Origin: JBDTSW01 sp039930945
GTDB lineage: Bacteria > Actinomycetota > Thermoleophilia > Solirubrobacterales > 70-9
NCBI GenBank assembly: GCA_039930945.1
Contig: JBDTSW010000004.1
Location: 1 to 44,479 of the forward strand
Direction: 5' to 3'
Length of the DNA stretch: 44,479 nt
This document shows, piece after piece, positions 8,062 through 15,537 of the stretch. Positions within the stretch are counted from its first letter, which is position 1, and every line of letters begins with the position of its first letter. A program made the position numbers and the translations under genes. Below the pieces are notes generated by a model. That model ran no database searches, had not been told where the DNA came from, and saw nothing but the letters and a program-made list of their open reading frames with translations.

Positions 8062-9867
8062 CGCGTACAGGGACTCGACTGCGTCGCCGTACGTGTCGGC
8101 GACGACGTTGCGCTTGACCTTCATCGTCGGTGTCAGCTCGCCGCCCTCCTGGGAGAGGTCACGTGGCAGGATCTCGAACTTCTTCACCTGCTCGACGCGG
8201 GCGAACTTCTCGTTGACCTTGTCGAGGTGGGCCTGGATCTGGGCGCGGACGTCCGGGTTCGACGCCAGCGCCTCCGGATCGGGCGGCAGGTCGTGCTCGG
8301 ACGCGTACTTGAGCGCCTCCTCGGGATCGAGGGTGACCAGCGCCACCAGGTAGGGCCTGCGGTCTCCGACCACCACGCACTGGGAGACGAGCGGCTGCTG
8401 CTTGATCTCGGCCTCGAGGTTCGCCGGCGTGATGTTCTTGCCGCCCGCGGTGATGATGATGTCCTTCTTGCGGCCGGTGATCGTGACGAAGCCGTCCGAG
8501 TCGATCTCGCCGATGTCGCCGGTGTGGAGCCAGCCGTCGACGATCGTCTCCCGGGTCGCAGCTTCGTTCTTGTAGTAGCCCTGGAACACGTTCGGGCCCT
8601 TGACCAGGATCTCGCCGTCGTCGGCGATCCGGATCTCGACCCCGGGAAACGGCTTGCCGATCGTGCCGAACCTGAACACCTCGGGAGTGGCGATCGTCGC
8701 CGCGGTCGAGGTCTCGGTCATGCCCCAACCCTCGAGCACGAGCACCCCGGCGGCGTCGAAGAAGCGGAGGATGTCCGGGTTGATCGGCGCCGCACCGGAG
8801 ACGGCCTGTTCGAGGTTGCCGCCGAAGAGCCCGCGGATCTTCGCCAGCACCTGCTTGTCGGCGATGCGGTGCTGCAGGCGCAACAGGGGCCCGGGTTCCT
8901 TGCCCTGGCGCTCGAGCTCGCGGACCTTGGTGCCGACCTTGATCGCCCAGTCGAAGACTGCCTTTTTCAGCCCCCCCGCCTTCTCGGCGCTGGAGGTGGC
9001 GGACGTGTAGATCTTCTCGAAGATCCTCGGCACCGAGGGAAAGTAGGTCGGCTTGATCTCGGAGAGGTTGGGGATGATCTTCAGCGGGTCGCGCTCCCAG
9101 TAGGCCAGGGTGGCGCCGAGGGCGAAGCTGCCGAGTTGGATCAGCAGCGCGAACGAGTGCGCGAGCGGCAGATAGAGGTAGGTGACGCCGTGGGCGTCAA
9201 GGGCACCGACCTCGATCACCATGTCGAGCATCGCCCGGTAGTTGCCGTGTGAGATCACGCAGCCCTTCGGCGGCCCCGTCGTGCCGGAGGTGTAGATGAA
9301 GGTGCAGATGTCGCCGGGGCCGACCGAGCTGTACCGTGCCTCCCACTCGGCCGCGTCGCGTCGCGCCCCCCGCGCCGCCAGGTCCTCCATCGAGATCGCG
9401 TCGTCGGCCGTGCCGCTGATCAGGATCACGTGCTCGAGCCTTGGACAGCGGTCCCGGACCCGGCGGATCTTTTCCAGCTGCTCGGCGTCCTCGACGACGA
9501 CCGTGTTCGCGTCCGAGTTCTCGAGCACGTATTGGCACTCTTCGGGCGAGTTCGTCTGGTAAATCGGGACCACGGTCGCCCCCGCGGTCAGCGCGGCGAA
9601 GTCGAAGTAGGTCCACTCGGGGCGGGTGTTGGCGAGGATCGAGACCTTGTCGCCCTTGTTGATGCCAAGGTCGATCAGGCCGAGCGAGAGGTCGCGGACG
9701 ATGTCGCTGACCTCGGAGTAGGACTTGGCGACCCAGGCACCCGATTCGTCCTTGTAGAGGATCGCCCTGTTGGCACCGTACTCGCGAGCTGCCGCGGGCA
9801 GCAGATCCGCGATCGTCTTCGAGCCCGTGGCGCCGATGGTGGTCGCCTCAGCGATCCCGCTCCCCAT
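8056..9867 (-). CDS. AMP-dependent long-chain acyl-CoA synthetase
   Basis: The 603-residue enzyme belongs to the ANL superfamily and activates a carboxylate to acyl-AMP and then acyl-CoA; similarity to the long-chain FadD/FAA type is strongest. The P-loop YTSGTTGPPKG, the adenine motif GWGMTETSTA, GWLHTGDIG and the hinge/core GRKKDIIITAGGKNITP appear in order. A frame open upstream to 10218 adds residues with no family similarity, so the ATG giving MGSGIAEATT is chosen. A TAGATT box seven bases before that ATG supports it and implies leaderless translation. The fatty acid chain length preference cannot be read from sequence. Confidence 0.93.
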   Translation of the reverse strand: MGSGIAEATTIGATGSKTIADLLPAAAREYGANRAILYKDESGAWVAKSYSEVSDIVRDLSLGLIDLGINKGDKVSILANTRPEWTYFDFAALTAGATVVPIYQTNSPEECQYVLENSDANTVVVEDAEQLEKIRRVRDRCPRLEHVILISGTADDAISMEDLAARGARRDAAEWEARYSSVGPGDICTFIYTSGTTGPPKGCVISHGNYRAMLDMVIEVGALDAHGVTYLYLPLAHSFALLIQLGSFALGATLAYWERDPLKIIPNLSEIKPTYFPSVPRIFEKIYTSATSSAEKAGGLKKAVFDWAIKVGTKVRELERQGKEPGPLLRLQHRIADKQVLAKIRGLFGGNLEQAVSGAAPINPDILRFFDAAGVLVLEGWGMTETSTAATIATPEVFRFGTIGKPFPGVEIRIADDGEILVKGPNVFQGYYKNEAATRETIVDGWLHTGDIGEIDSDGFVTITGRKKDIIITAGGKNITPANLEAEIKQQPLVSQCVVVGDRRPYLVALVTLDPEEALKYASEHDLPPDPEALASNPDVRAQIQAHLDKVNEKFARVEQVKKFEILPRDLSQEGGELTPTMKVKRNVVADTYGDAVESLYAG

Positions 9868-9874
9868 TGAGGGG

Positions 9875-9880
9875 AATCTA
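9875..9880 (-). promoter_or_regulatory. -10 box of the acyl-CoA synthetase gene (leaderless)
   Basis: On the minus strand TAGATT ends seven bases before the ATG, fitting a transcript that begins at or next to the start codon. The identical hexamer precedes the NUDIX gene start. No Shine-Dalgarno sequence is present. Confidence 0.45.
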
Positions 9881-9897
9881 CCGGGCCTGCGGCCCGG
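9881..9897. terminator. Hairpin between the small regulator-like gene and the acyl-CoA synthetase gene
   Basis: CCGGGCC and GGCCCGG form a perfect 7-bp stem around a TGC loop. It lies just after the stop of the minus-strand 60-residue gene and directly upstream of the synthetase -10 box, so it may separate the two transcripts. There is no T-run. Confidence 0.35.
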
Positions 9898-9905
9898 GCC
9901 TTGCC

Positions 9906-10088
9906 CTAGTGGACTGCCTGCGGCTGCTTGCCGGTCTCGGTGAGCTGGCGCAGCGAGGTCACGAAGAGCGTCTTGTCGATGCGGCCGTTGAAGATGGGAA
10001 CGCCCATCTCCATGCACTTGGAGATGACTTCTCGCCGCTTCATGTTGACCTCGTCGGCGAGTTCGGTGGGCGTCAGGTGGTTGGCCAC
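9906..10088 (-). CDS. Small helix-turn-helix-like protein, function unknown
   Basis: The 60-residue protein (MANHLTPTELADEVNMKRRE...) has a segment at 5-45 that resembles a small winged or helix-turn-helix domain, with LTPTELADEVNM as a possible first helix pair and IFNGRIDKTLF as a possible wing; it also faintly resembles IF-2 N-terminal modules. I cannot assign a function. The GTG start is well supported by an AGGAGG Shine-Dalgarno eight bases upstream and by a promoter with 17-base spacing. Expression signals this strong are unusual in the window, so the gene is probably real and well expressed. Confidence 0.75.
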   Translation of the reverse strand: MANHLTPTELADEVNMKRREVISKCMEMGVPIFNGRIDKTLFVTSLRQLTETGKQPQAVH

Positions 10089-10117
10089 GTATCTGTCCTC
10101 CTGGTTCGTTCTCCACA

Positions 10118-10146
10118 GTTCTATCGCGCTTTGCGGATGCGTTCAA
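10118..10146 (-). promoter_or_regulatory. -35/-10 promoter of the small HTH-like gene
   Basis: On the minus strand TTGAAC (10146-10141) and TAGAAC (10123-10118) are 17 bases apart, each matching the sigma-70 consensus at 4 of 6 positions. The predicted start gives a leader of about 20 bases carrying the AGGAGG ribosome-binding site. Confidence 0.45.
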
Positions 10147-10203
10147 TGGTTTCTGCGCATTTCTCGAACCGGCGTGCCCGCGAGGCCGAGGGCTCGATCC
10201 GAA

Positions 10204-10209
10204 TATCTT
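10204..10209 (+). promoter_or_regulatory. -10 box of the 85-residue protein gene (leaderless)
   Basis: TATCTT ends seven bases before the ATG of the next gene and no Shine-Dalgarno sequence lies between. The spacing matches the other leaderless starts in the window. Confidence 0.4.
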
Positions 10210-10216
10210 TGTCGGC

Positions 10217-10474
10217 ATGGCCGACCAGCTTCCGGCAAGCGGTGAGAGCGGAGCCTTCCTCGAGTCGCTGATGGAGACCGAGCTGTACTCGATCGGCGCC
10301 TTCTTCTGTGACGAGCACCCCGACCTGGTCGAGGAGGTCGTCGCGCGCAGCGAGGAGATCGAGCGGGACGGGCTGGCGACCTACTCGCGGGCCGGCGAGG
10401 TCTCGGTGGAGGAGGGCTTCGAGACGCTGCTCACGGGCCTCGCCGTGCGCTATTACAAGGCGGTGGCGGGCTGA
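10217..10474 (+). CDS. Conserved-looking acidic small protein, function unknown
   Basis: An 85-residue acidic, soluble, mostly helical-looking protein without cysteines in a recognisable motif. I do not recognise a family. Its stop overlaps the ATG of the DsbA-like gene by one base (TGATG), so the two are co-translated and may act together. A -10 box seven bases before the ATG supports the start. Confidence 0.7.
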   Translation: MADQLPASGESGAFLESLMETELYSIGAFFCDEHPDLVEEVVARSEEIERDGLATYSRAGEVSVEEGFETLLTGLAVRYYKAVAG

Positions 10475-11199
10475 TGCAGCCGACTGCCGGGCCCGGCGCC
10501 GGCGAGGGCCGGCGCCGCTCGGCCTGGCTTCCCCGCATGGCGTTCGGCCTCGGTGCGCTGATGCTGCTGGCCGGGGTGATCTCGATCGCAATCGGCTCGG
10601 GCGGGCCGAAGCCGGTGCGGATCGGGGACCTGGGGCCCGTCCAGCAGCTGTTCGGCGGCATCGCGCAGGAGGGAGCCGAGCTCGGGGATCCCGACGCCGA
10701 GGTGACGGTCTCGGTGTTCACCGACCTTCGTTGCACCGAGTGCGCCGACTATCAGATCGCCACCGTCGATCCGCTGATCGAGGCGCTCGGCCGAACCGGG
10801 CAGGCGCGCTTCGTCTTGCGTCACTACTCGCTCGGGAGCGAGGCGATGACCCTGGCCGCCGGCGCCGCCGTGGCGGCCGGGGAGCAGGGCCGCCAGTGGC
10901 AGTACGCCGACCTGCTGCTGCGCAACCTCGACGTCGCCGGCCCCGAGGTTGACGACCAGTTCCTGATCGACGTCGCCGACTCGCTGCCCGAGCTCGACGT
11001 CGACCTCTGGGAGACCGATCGGGCCTCTGACGAGGTGGCCTCGGTGCTCGAAGCCGACGAGGCGGAGGGGGCGGCGCTGAGGCTCCAGTCCGATGGCCCC
11101 TCCGTCGAGGTCTCGGGTCCGGCGGGGACGGAGCTGCTCGGCACGGAGCCCTCGGCCGAGGAGATCTCGGCTGCGGTGGAGCGGGTCGCCCAGCTGTAA
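10474..11199 (+). CDS. Membrane-anchored DsbA-like thioredoxin-fold protein
   Basis: The 241-residue protein has one N-terminal membrane segment (about 22-43) and an exported thioredoxin-fold domain of the DsbA/thioredoxin_4 class. The active-site pair is C87-T-E-C90, where family members usually have C-P-x-C. The rest keeps the helical insertion and a C-terminal strand region, and a final segment (EEISAAVERVAQL) is typical of the family. It probably forms, reduces or isomerises disulfides outside the membrane. Its N-terminus is cytoplasmic and basic. It is coupled to the upstream 85-residue gene. The redox direction cannot be told from sequence. Confidence 0.82.
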   Translation: MQPTAGPGAGEGRRRSAWLPRMAFGLGALMLLAGVISIAIGSGGPKPVRIGDLGPVQQLFGGIAQEGAELGDPDAEVTVSVFTDLRCTECADYQIATVDPLIEALGRTGQARFVLRHYSLGSEAMTLAAGAAVAAGEQGRQWQYADLLLRNLDVAGPEVDDQFLIDVADSLPELDVDLWETDRASDEVASVLEADEAEGAALRLQSDGPSVEVSGPAGTELLGTEPSAEEISAAVERVAQL

Positions 11200-11210
11200 G
11201 ACCCGAGCAC

Positions 11211-11945
11211 CTAGTCAGCTTCCTTCATGCCGGCCTCGGCGCCGAGGCCGGCGTGGCGAGCCACCCGCCGCGTCAGCAACAACAGGACCACCAACACCGC
11301 GGCCCCGAGCCACAGCAGCGGGTCGTCGAGGGAGAGGTCCTCGAGGCGGCTGCCGAGGTAGGCGAAGGTCGCCGTGATCGGCAGGTAGCCGATCGCCGTA
11401 GTCCAGGCGAAGCGCCCGATTGGCACCCGGGCCGATCCGGCGGCGTAGGAGAAGAGGCTGAAGGGGACAATCGGGACGAGCCGCACCCCCAGCAGCAGGG
11501 TGGCGCCGCCGTGATCGACCGTGCGCTCCCACCCCGACAGCCGCTCCTCTCCCAGCCAGCGCAAGAGCAGCGGTCGCGCTGCGTGGCGGCCGACCAGGTA
11601 GCAGACGATCCCGTTCATCATCCAGGCCGCCATCAACAGCGGCAGGCTCACCCAGAAGCCGTAGACGAACCCGGCGGCCGCGTCGAGGATCTCCGCCGGG
11701 TACCAGATGACCGTGTGCGCCAGAGCCAGGACGAACAGGATCAGCGCCCCGCCGGCGCCGAGCCCTCGCAGGTCCTCGCGAAGCGAGGCGGTGTCGCCGC
11801 GAACCGCGTCGCCGAGCCCGCTGCGCAGCGGCTCCACGACCACGACCAGCAGCACCAGCAGCGCGGTGCCGGCAATCGTCGCAATGACCGCCGGCGGGAT
11901 CCGACTCCGCGTTCGCTCCGAGCCGGCATGCTGGGGGCTGGGCAC
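11211..11945 (-). CDS. VTT-domain (TVP38/TMEM64, DedA-like) membrane protein
   Basis: This 244-residue polytopic protein carries the VTT/SNARE-associated domain, including WYPAEILDAAAGFVYG, an inner loop, and the R-x2-P motif region RLVPIVPFSLFSYAAG. Such proteins are integral membrane proteins linked to lipid transport or membrane homeostasis. The open frame runs upstream through the tRNA gene, giving an artificial N-terminus; the GTG at 11945 is chosen because a CATACT -10 box lies exactly six bases before it and the first helix starts soon after. The gene is convergent with the DsbA-like gene, 11 bases apart. Confidence 0.85.
   Translation of the reverse strand: MPSPQHAGSERTRSRIPPAVIATIAGTALLVLLVVVVEPLRSGLGDAVRGDTASLREDLRGLGAGGALILFVLALAHTVIWYPAEILDAAAGFVYGFWVSLPLLMAAWMMNGIVCYLVGRHAARPLLLRWLGEERLSGWERTVDHGGATLLLGVRLVPIVPFSLFSYAAGSARVPIGRFAWTTAIGYLPITATFAYLGSRLEDLSLDDPLLWLGAAVLVVLLLLTRRVARHAGLGAEAGMKEAD
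11229..11252. repeat. Perfect 24-base palindrome in the 3' end of the VTT-domain gene
   Basis: GCCGGCCTCGGC is followed directly by its exact reverse complement GCCGAGGCCGGC. It encodes the AGLGAEAG stretch near the C-terminus of the VTT protein and lies 30 bases downstream of the convergent DsbA-like gene. It could act as a hairpin terminator for that gene; it may also be a chance result of high GC. Confidence 0.4.
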
Positions 11946-11951
11946 GCCCCA

Positions 11952-11957
11952 AGTATG
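11952..11957 (-). promoter_or_regulatory. -10 box of the VTT-domain gene (leaderless)
   Basis: CATACT on the minus strand occupies positions -12 to -7 relative to the GTG start, the expected place for a leaderless promoter. No ribosome-binding site is present. It decides the start of the gene against the longer open frame. Confidence 0.45.
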
Positions 11958-11978
11958 CCGCCCTAGAATGTTCGCTCT

Positions 11979-12052
11979 CGGGGCGTGGCGCAGCCTGGTA
12001 GCGCGCACCGTTCGGGTCGGTGAGGTCCCCGGTTCAAATCCGGGCGCCCCGA
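11979..12052 (+). tRNA. tRNA-Pro (anticodon CGG)
   Basis: A 74-base cloverleaf folds with a 7-bp acceptor stem (CGGGGCG/CGCCCCG), a GCGC/GCGC D stem, a 5-bp anticodon stem (CACCG/CGGTG) around loop TTCGGGT, and a T arm CCCGG-TTCAAAT-CCGGG. The anticodon at 12013-12015 is CGG, which reads the proline codon CCG. C1:G72 is typical of bacterial tRNA-Pro. The discriminator is A and CCA is not encoded. A weak hairpin (CGCCG-CAGCA-CGGCG, 12056-12070) follows and may aid termination. No integrase or repeat of its 3' end was noticed nearby. Confidence 0.96.
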
Positions 12053-12112
12053 TTACGCCGCAGCACGGCGAGATGATGAAGGACGAGTGAGAAGATCCCG
12101 ACCCGCCCGGCG

Positions 12113-12499
12113 ATGACTGAGAGGACGCTGCGGGCCGTGGTGGTCGCGCTCGGCGCCTTCCACCTGGCGCTGGGGCTGCTGGCACTGCTGGCGCCCGGCA
12201 CGTTCTTCGACCAGATCGGGCACTACGGAGACGAGAACCTGCATTACGTGGGGGACGTCGGCGCCTTCACCGCCGGCTACGGAGCCGCGCTGCTGCTCGC
12301 CGCTCGCCGTCCGTCCTGGTGGGCGCCGCTGTTCGCGCTGGGCGCGCTGTGGTACGCGCTGCACGCTCTCAACCACGCCTTCGACACCGACGAGGCGGGC
12401 AGCGATTTCCGCGGCTGGCTCGACACGATCCTGATCGGCGCCGGCGCCGCCGTCTTCGCCTGGCTGGCGAGCGCGTGCAGTCGCCTGGAGCGCGGTTGA
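12113..12499 (+). CDS. Small four-helix membrane protein, function unknown
   Basis: A 128-residue protein with four hydrophobic segments (about 7-28, 45-65, 70-88 and 104-122) and little else. I do not recognise the family beyond an integral membrane protein. Its ATG has no clear Shine-Dalgarno sequence. Its stop codon overlaps the TTG start of the following SDR gene by four bases (TTGA), so it is likely co-expressed with it. It may be read through from the tRNA-Pro promoter region upstream. Confidence 0.75.
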   Translation: MTERTLRAVVVALGAFHLALGLLALLAPGTFFDQIGHYGDENLHYVGDVGAFTAGYGAALLLAARRPSWWAPLFALGALWYALHALNHAFDTDEAGSDFRGWLDTILIGAGAAVFAWLASACSRLERG

Positions 12500-13452
12500 A
12501 GGTCTTCGTCGCGGGAGCGAGCGGGGCGATCGGGCGACCGCTGGTCGGCCAGCTTGTCGCCGCCGGCCACCAGGTGACCGGGATGACCCGCCACCCCGAG
12601 CGCGCCGCCGAGATCGAGGCGGCGGGCGCCCGCTCCGCCGTCTGCGACGTCTTCGACGGCGATGGGCTGCGCGCGGCCGTCGCCGAGGCCCGCCCCGAGG
12701 TCGTCGTCAATCAGCTGACCGCGTTTCCCGCCGAGCTCGACCCGCGCAAGCCGGACGTCTACGAGGCGACCAACCGGATCCGCACCGAGGGCACCCGGCT
12801 GCTGGTCGGGGCGGCGCAGGCTGCGGGGGCAGGGCGGATGGTCGCGCAGAGCGTCAGCTTCATCTACGAGCCCGTCGGCGGATGGGTGAAGACGGAGTCC
12901 GATCCGGTGATCTCGAGCGCGCCCGAGCCCTTCGCCGCGGCGATGCGCGCGATGCTCGACCTCGAGCGCCAGGTGACCCGGGCCGACGCGATCGAGGGCG
13001 TGGTCCTGCGCTTCGGCTTCTTCTATGGCCCACACACGGCGTTCGCCCGCGACGGCTACAACGCGGCCGAGTTCGGGCGACGCCGCTTCCCGGTGATCGG
13101 CAAAGGAGAAGGGGTGAGCTCGTTCATCCACGTCGATGACGCCGCCGCCGCCACCGTGGCCGCCTGCGAGCGCGGCGAGCCGGGCGTCTACAACATCGTC
13201 GACGACGACCCGGCCCCGATGCGCGAGTGGGTGCCGGCCTACGCCGAGGCCCTGGGCGCCAGGCGCCCGCTGCGCATCCCCGCCTGGCTGGCGAAGCTCG
13301 CCGCGGGCCGCGCGCTGGTCTCGATGGCGAGCGCCGGACGCGGCGCCGAAAACGCGAAGGCCAAGCGCGAGCTCGGCTGGGAGCCGCTGCATGCGAGCTG
13401 GCGCCAGGGTTTCCGCGAGGCGCTGAGGCAGCCGTTGGACGCCGCCCATTAA
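12496..13452 (+). CDS. NAD(P)-binding atypical SDR / NAD-dependent epimerase-like protein
   Basis: The 318-residue protein opens with a Rossmann motif, KVFVAGASGAIGRPLV, and continues in the extended/atypical SDR pattern (NmrA/epimerase group): ITNRIRTEGTRLLV-like helix, SVSFIYEP at the active-site strand, VLRFGFFYGPHT, and the IHVDDAAAATVAACERGEPGVYNIVDD block. The classical YxxxK pair is not clear, which fits atypical members. The substrate is unknown. The TTG start gives the Rossmann strand at residue 2 and overlaps the previous stop (TTGA); a longer frame upstream is unrelated sequence. Confidence 0.88.
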   Translation: MKVFVAGASGAIGRPLVGQLVAAGHQVTGMTRHPERAAEIEAAGARSAVCDVFDGDGLRAAVAEARPEVVVNQLTAFPAELDPRKPDVYEATNRIRTEGTRLLVGAAQAAGAGRMVAQSVSFIYEPVGGWVKTESDPVISSAPEPFAAAMRAMLDLERQVTRADAIEGVVLRFGFFYGPHTAFARDGYNAAEFGRRRFPVIGKGEGVSSFIHVDDAAAATVAACERGEPGVYNIVDDDPAPMREWVPAYAEALGARRPLRIPAWLAKLAAGRALVSMASAGRGAENAKAKRELGWEPLHASWRQGFREALRQPLDAAH

Positions 13453-13464
13453 CGTAGGTACACC
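13435..13464 (+). promoter_or_regulatory. Possible promoter of sodA
   Basis: TTGGAC (13435-13440) and TACACC (13459-13464) are separated by 18 bases, placing the transcript start about 22 bases before the sodA ATG, with an AAGGAG ribosome-binding site in between. The boxes are imperfect. Confidence 0.3.
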
Positions 13465-13492
13465 CGCAATCGTCTGAAACAAGGAGTCTGAG

Positions 13493-14098
<606 letters not shown>

Positions 14099-14102
14099 CC
14101 CC

Positions 14103-14126
14103 GGACGGGGGAGGGCCCACCCGTCC
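14103..14126 (+). terminator. Hairpin after sodA
   Basis: GGACGGG (14103-14109) pairs perfectly with CCCGTCC (14120-14126) across a 10-base loop, starting four bases after the sodA stop. No T-run follows. Position suggests termination of the sodA transcript. Confidence 0.45.
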
Positions 14127-14285
14127 CCGGCGTCCTGCCGCCGCTGTTGGGGTGCGGCCTCTGAGCAAACTGGAATATGGGGAGATGGGCATGCAAGCTG
14201 GTGCAGAGCGGAGGGTTCGTGGAGGTCGGCGCGGGGGCGGTTATGCCTGGCTGATCGGGTGCGTGCTTGCGCTCGTCCTTCCCGG

Positions 14286-14309
14286 AGCCCCCCTCACCGA
14301 GGGGAGGCT
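14286..14309. repeat. Strong hairpin in the sodA downstream intergenic region
   Basis: AGCC plus CCCCTC pairs with GAGGGG and GGCT around an ACC loop, with a single bulged A, giving a 10-bp stem. It is the main structure in the 265-base gap between sodA and the next gene. It lies just upstream of a TAGGAT -10-like box (14327-14332) and may be a terminator or a regulatory element. Confidence 0.35.
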
Positions 14310-14363
14310 ACCTTGTCCCCCCCAACTAGGATGGCGGCGCTAGCGAGTTTGGAGGGAGCTCAA

Positions 14364-15050
14364 TTGAGCGCCAAGCAGGACGCCGAGGCCTGGACGCAGG
14401 TCGCCCAGGACATCGCCTCCAAGCGGGAGCTGCGCTATGACGCCATCGGCGGGCTCAACCCTTCCGGAGGGCCGGCCGCGCTCTGCCCGGGGGGCTCGAA
14501 CCGGCTCACCGGGCAGCTCTCGGAGGGGTTTTGGGGCGCTTCGTGTGACGCCGACGAGCGCGAGCACGGATCGCTGTTCGCGAAGTCGGTGCTGCCGGGG
14601 GCGGTGCTGGCGAAGGCCCACGGCCCCGACCTCGCCGAGGCGATGCCGCCGTTCAACATCGAGTCGCTGGAGGCCAACCCCGAGGACATCGTCGAGCGCC
14701 GCGCCGCGCGCAACCGAGTCCAGTTCGAGAGCATCGAGTTCAACCGGCGCTTCCTCGCCACCGTGCCCAGCGACCACGACCCGGTGGCACTGCGAGAGAT
14801 GTTCAGCCCGGGGTTCCTCATCTGGGTGACGACGATCGACCGCGAGATCGACTTCGGCGTCTCCGAGCGCCAGCTCTACTTCCACTGGCGGCTGCGCGAG
14901 CGCACCCGCTCCGAATACGAGGCCGCCCTCGACTCCGGCGCCGGCCTCTTCACTCGCGTCTGCCGCGAGGTCGCCGAGCATGGCGTCCACACCTACCAGC
15001 CCGGCCCCTGGCACGCGGGGCTCGAGCCGTTCCCGGATATGACCCCATAA
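14364..15050 (+). CDS. Unknown soluble protein
   Basis: A 228-residue soluble protein with no signal peptide or membrane segment. I do not recognise the family. It is rich in charged residues, with FLIWVTTIDREIDFGVSE as its most strand-like region and a helical C-terminal third. The TTG start is preferred to the upstream ATG at 14331 because GGAGGGAG (14351-14358) is a good ribosome-binding site at correct distance and the ATG overlaps a TAGGAT -10-like box. The neighbouring sodA gene is a separate transcript. A long inverted repeat lies directly after its stop. Confidence 0.72.
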   Translation: MSAKQDAEAWTQVAQDIASKRELRYDAIGGLNPSGGPAALCPGGSNRLTGQLSEGFWGASCDADEREHGSLFAKSVLPGAVLAKAHGPDLAEAMPPFNIESLEANPEDIVERRAARNRVQFESIEFNRRFLATVPSDHDPVALREMFSPGFLIWVTTIDREIDFGVSERQLYFHWRLRERTRSEYEAALDSGAGLFTRVCREVAEHGVHTYQPGPWHAGLEPFPDMTP

Positions 15051-15069
15051 CTCCGCGAAGGCCGCTGGG

Positions 15070-15519
15070 TTGACGAGATGGGCCTTGACTGCCAATGAGG
15101 CGGTCAAGGCCCATCTGGCGATCGTCGCGGGGGATGATGATCTGGTGCGGGTACTGGTCGCCCTGTCTCTGAGCGCGGTGGCGGTCACCGCAGTCTTCGT
15201 TGGGCTCCTCGTCGCCGGTCTCGACCGGGGAGAAGCTGGCGGTGTGGACACCATGCCTCTGGCGCTGATCTTCTCCACTGTCGCCCTTGGAGTGCTGGGG
15301 CTTGGCATGGCTGCGCTCCAGAATGAGAGACGCAGTCGGTTGTACCTGCCGTCGCAGCGGCGCTGGCGGTTGTCCTCGTGGTTCTCTACGCCTGCTCGAT
15401 TGCGCGGGTCTAGGGGTCCGAAACGTCTTCAGCCGTGGTGGCTGAGTTCGTTTCACGCCTCGCCTCCGGACGGCCTTCGGGTTTTCGCGATTCTGCCGCG
15501 CCACGCGGCAACATGGTGA
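15070..15519 (+). CDS. Small membrane protein, possibly frameshifted
   Basis: The open frame encodes two hydrophobic helices (in VRVLVALSLSAVAVTAVFVG and MPLALIFSTVALGVLGLG) and then an Arg/Ser/Trp-rich tail that does not look like coding sequence. The frame starting just past GAGAGA (15325-15330) encodes a third hydrophobic helix (SVVPAVAAALAVVLVVLYAC) ending at TAG 15411-15413. Removing two bases of the GAGAGA run would join them into a three-helix protein. The start is uncertain: TTG 15070 lies at a long hairpin and GTG 15145 is an alternative. The function is unknown. Confidence 0.4.
   Translation: MTRWALTANEAVKAHLAIVAGDDDLVRVLVALSLSAVAVTAVFVGLLVAGLDRGEAGGVDTMPLALIFSTVALGVLGLGMAALQNERRSRLYLPSQRRWRLSSWFSTPARLRGSRGPKRLQPWWLSSFHASPPDGLRVFAILPRHAATW
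15076..15116. repeat. 17-base inverted repeat after the unknown-protein gene
   Basis: AGATGGGCCTTGACTGC (15076-15092) pairs with GCGGTCAAGGCCCATCT (15100-15116) with a single T/G wobble; 14 bases match without interruption. The loop is CAATGAG. It starts 26 bases after a stop codon and overlaps the 5' end of the next frame. It may be a terminator without a T-run or the remnant of a mobile element end. Confidence 0.6.
15494..15510. terminator. Hairpin between convergent genes
   Basis: TGCCGCG and CGCGGCA form a perfect 7-bp stem around CCA. It lies 28 bases past the stop of the minus-strand FMN-binding protein gene and inside the doubtful 3' tail of the membrane protein frame. It is a plausible terminator for the minus-strand operon. 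Confidence 0.35.
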
Positions 15520-15537
15520 AAAGCCGGCGGTGGGGGG

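Noticed and set aside
9868..10218. Extension of the acyl-CoA synthetase gene upstream of its ATG
   Set aside because: It overlaps the real small HTH-like gene in another frame and has no family similarity.
11979..12052. tRNA-Pro as an integration site for a mobile island
   Set aside because: No integrase, no direct repeat of the tRNA 3' end and ordinary genes on both sides.
11946..12185. N-terminal extension of the VTT-domain gene through the tRNA
   Set aside because: The extension translates the antisense of tRNA-Pro and a repetitive Pro/Arg stretch; the -10 box and hydrophobic start indicate GTG 11945.
14185..14343. 52-codon frame with a hydrophobic segment before the unknown-protein gene
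   Set aside because: Its position overlaps the hairpin and promoter of the next gene, the hydrophobic stretch is short and no relative is recognised.
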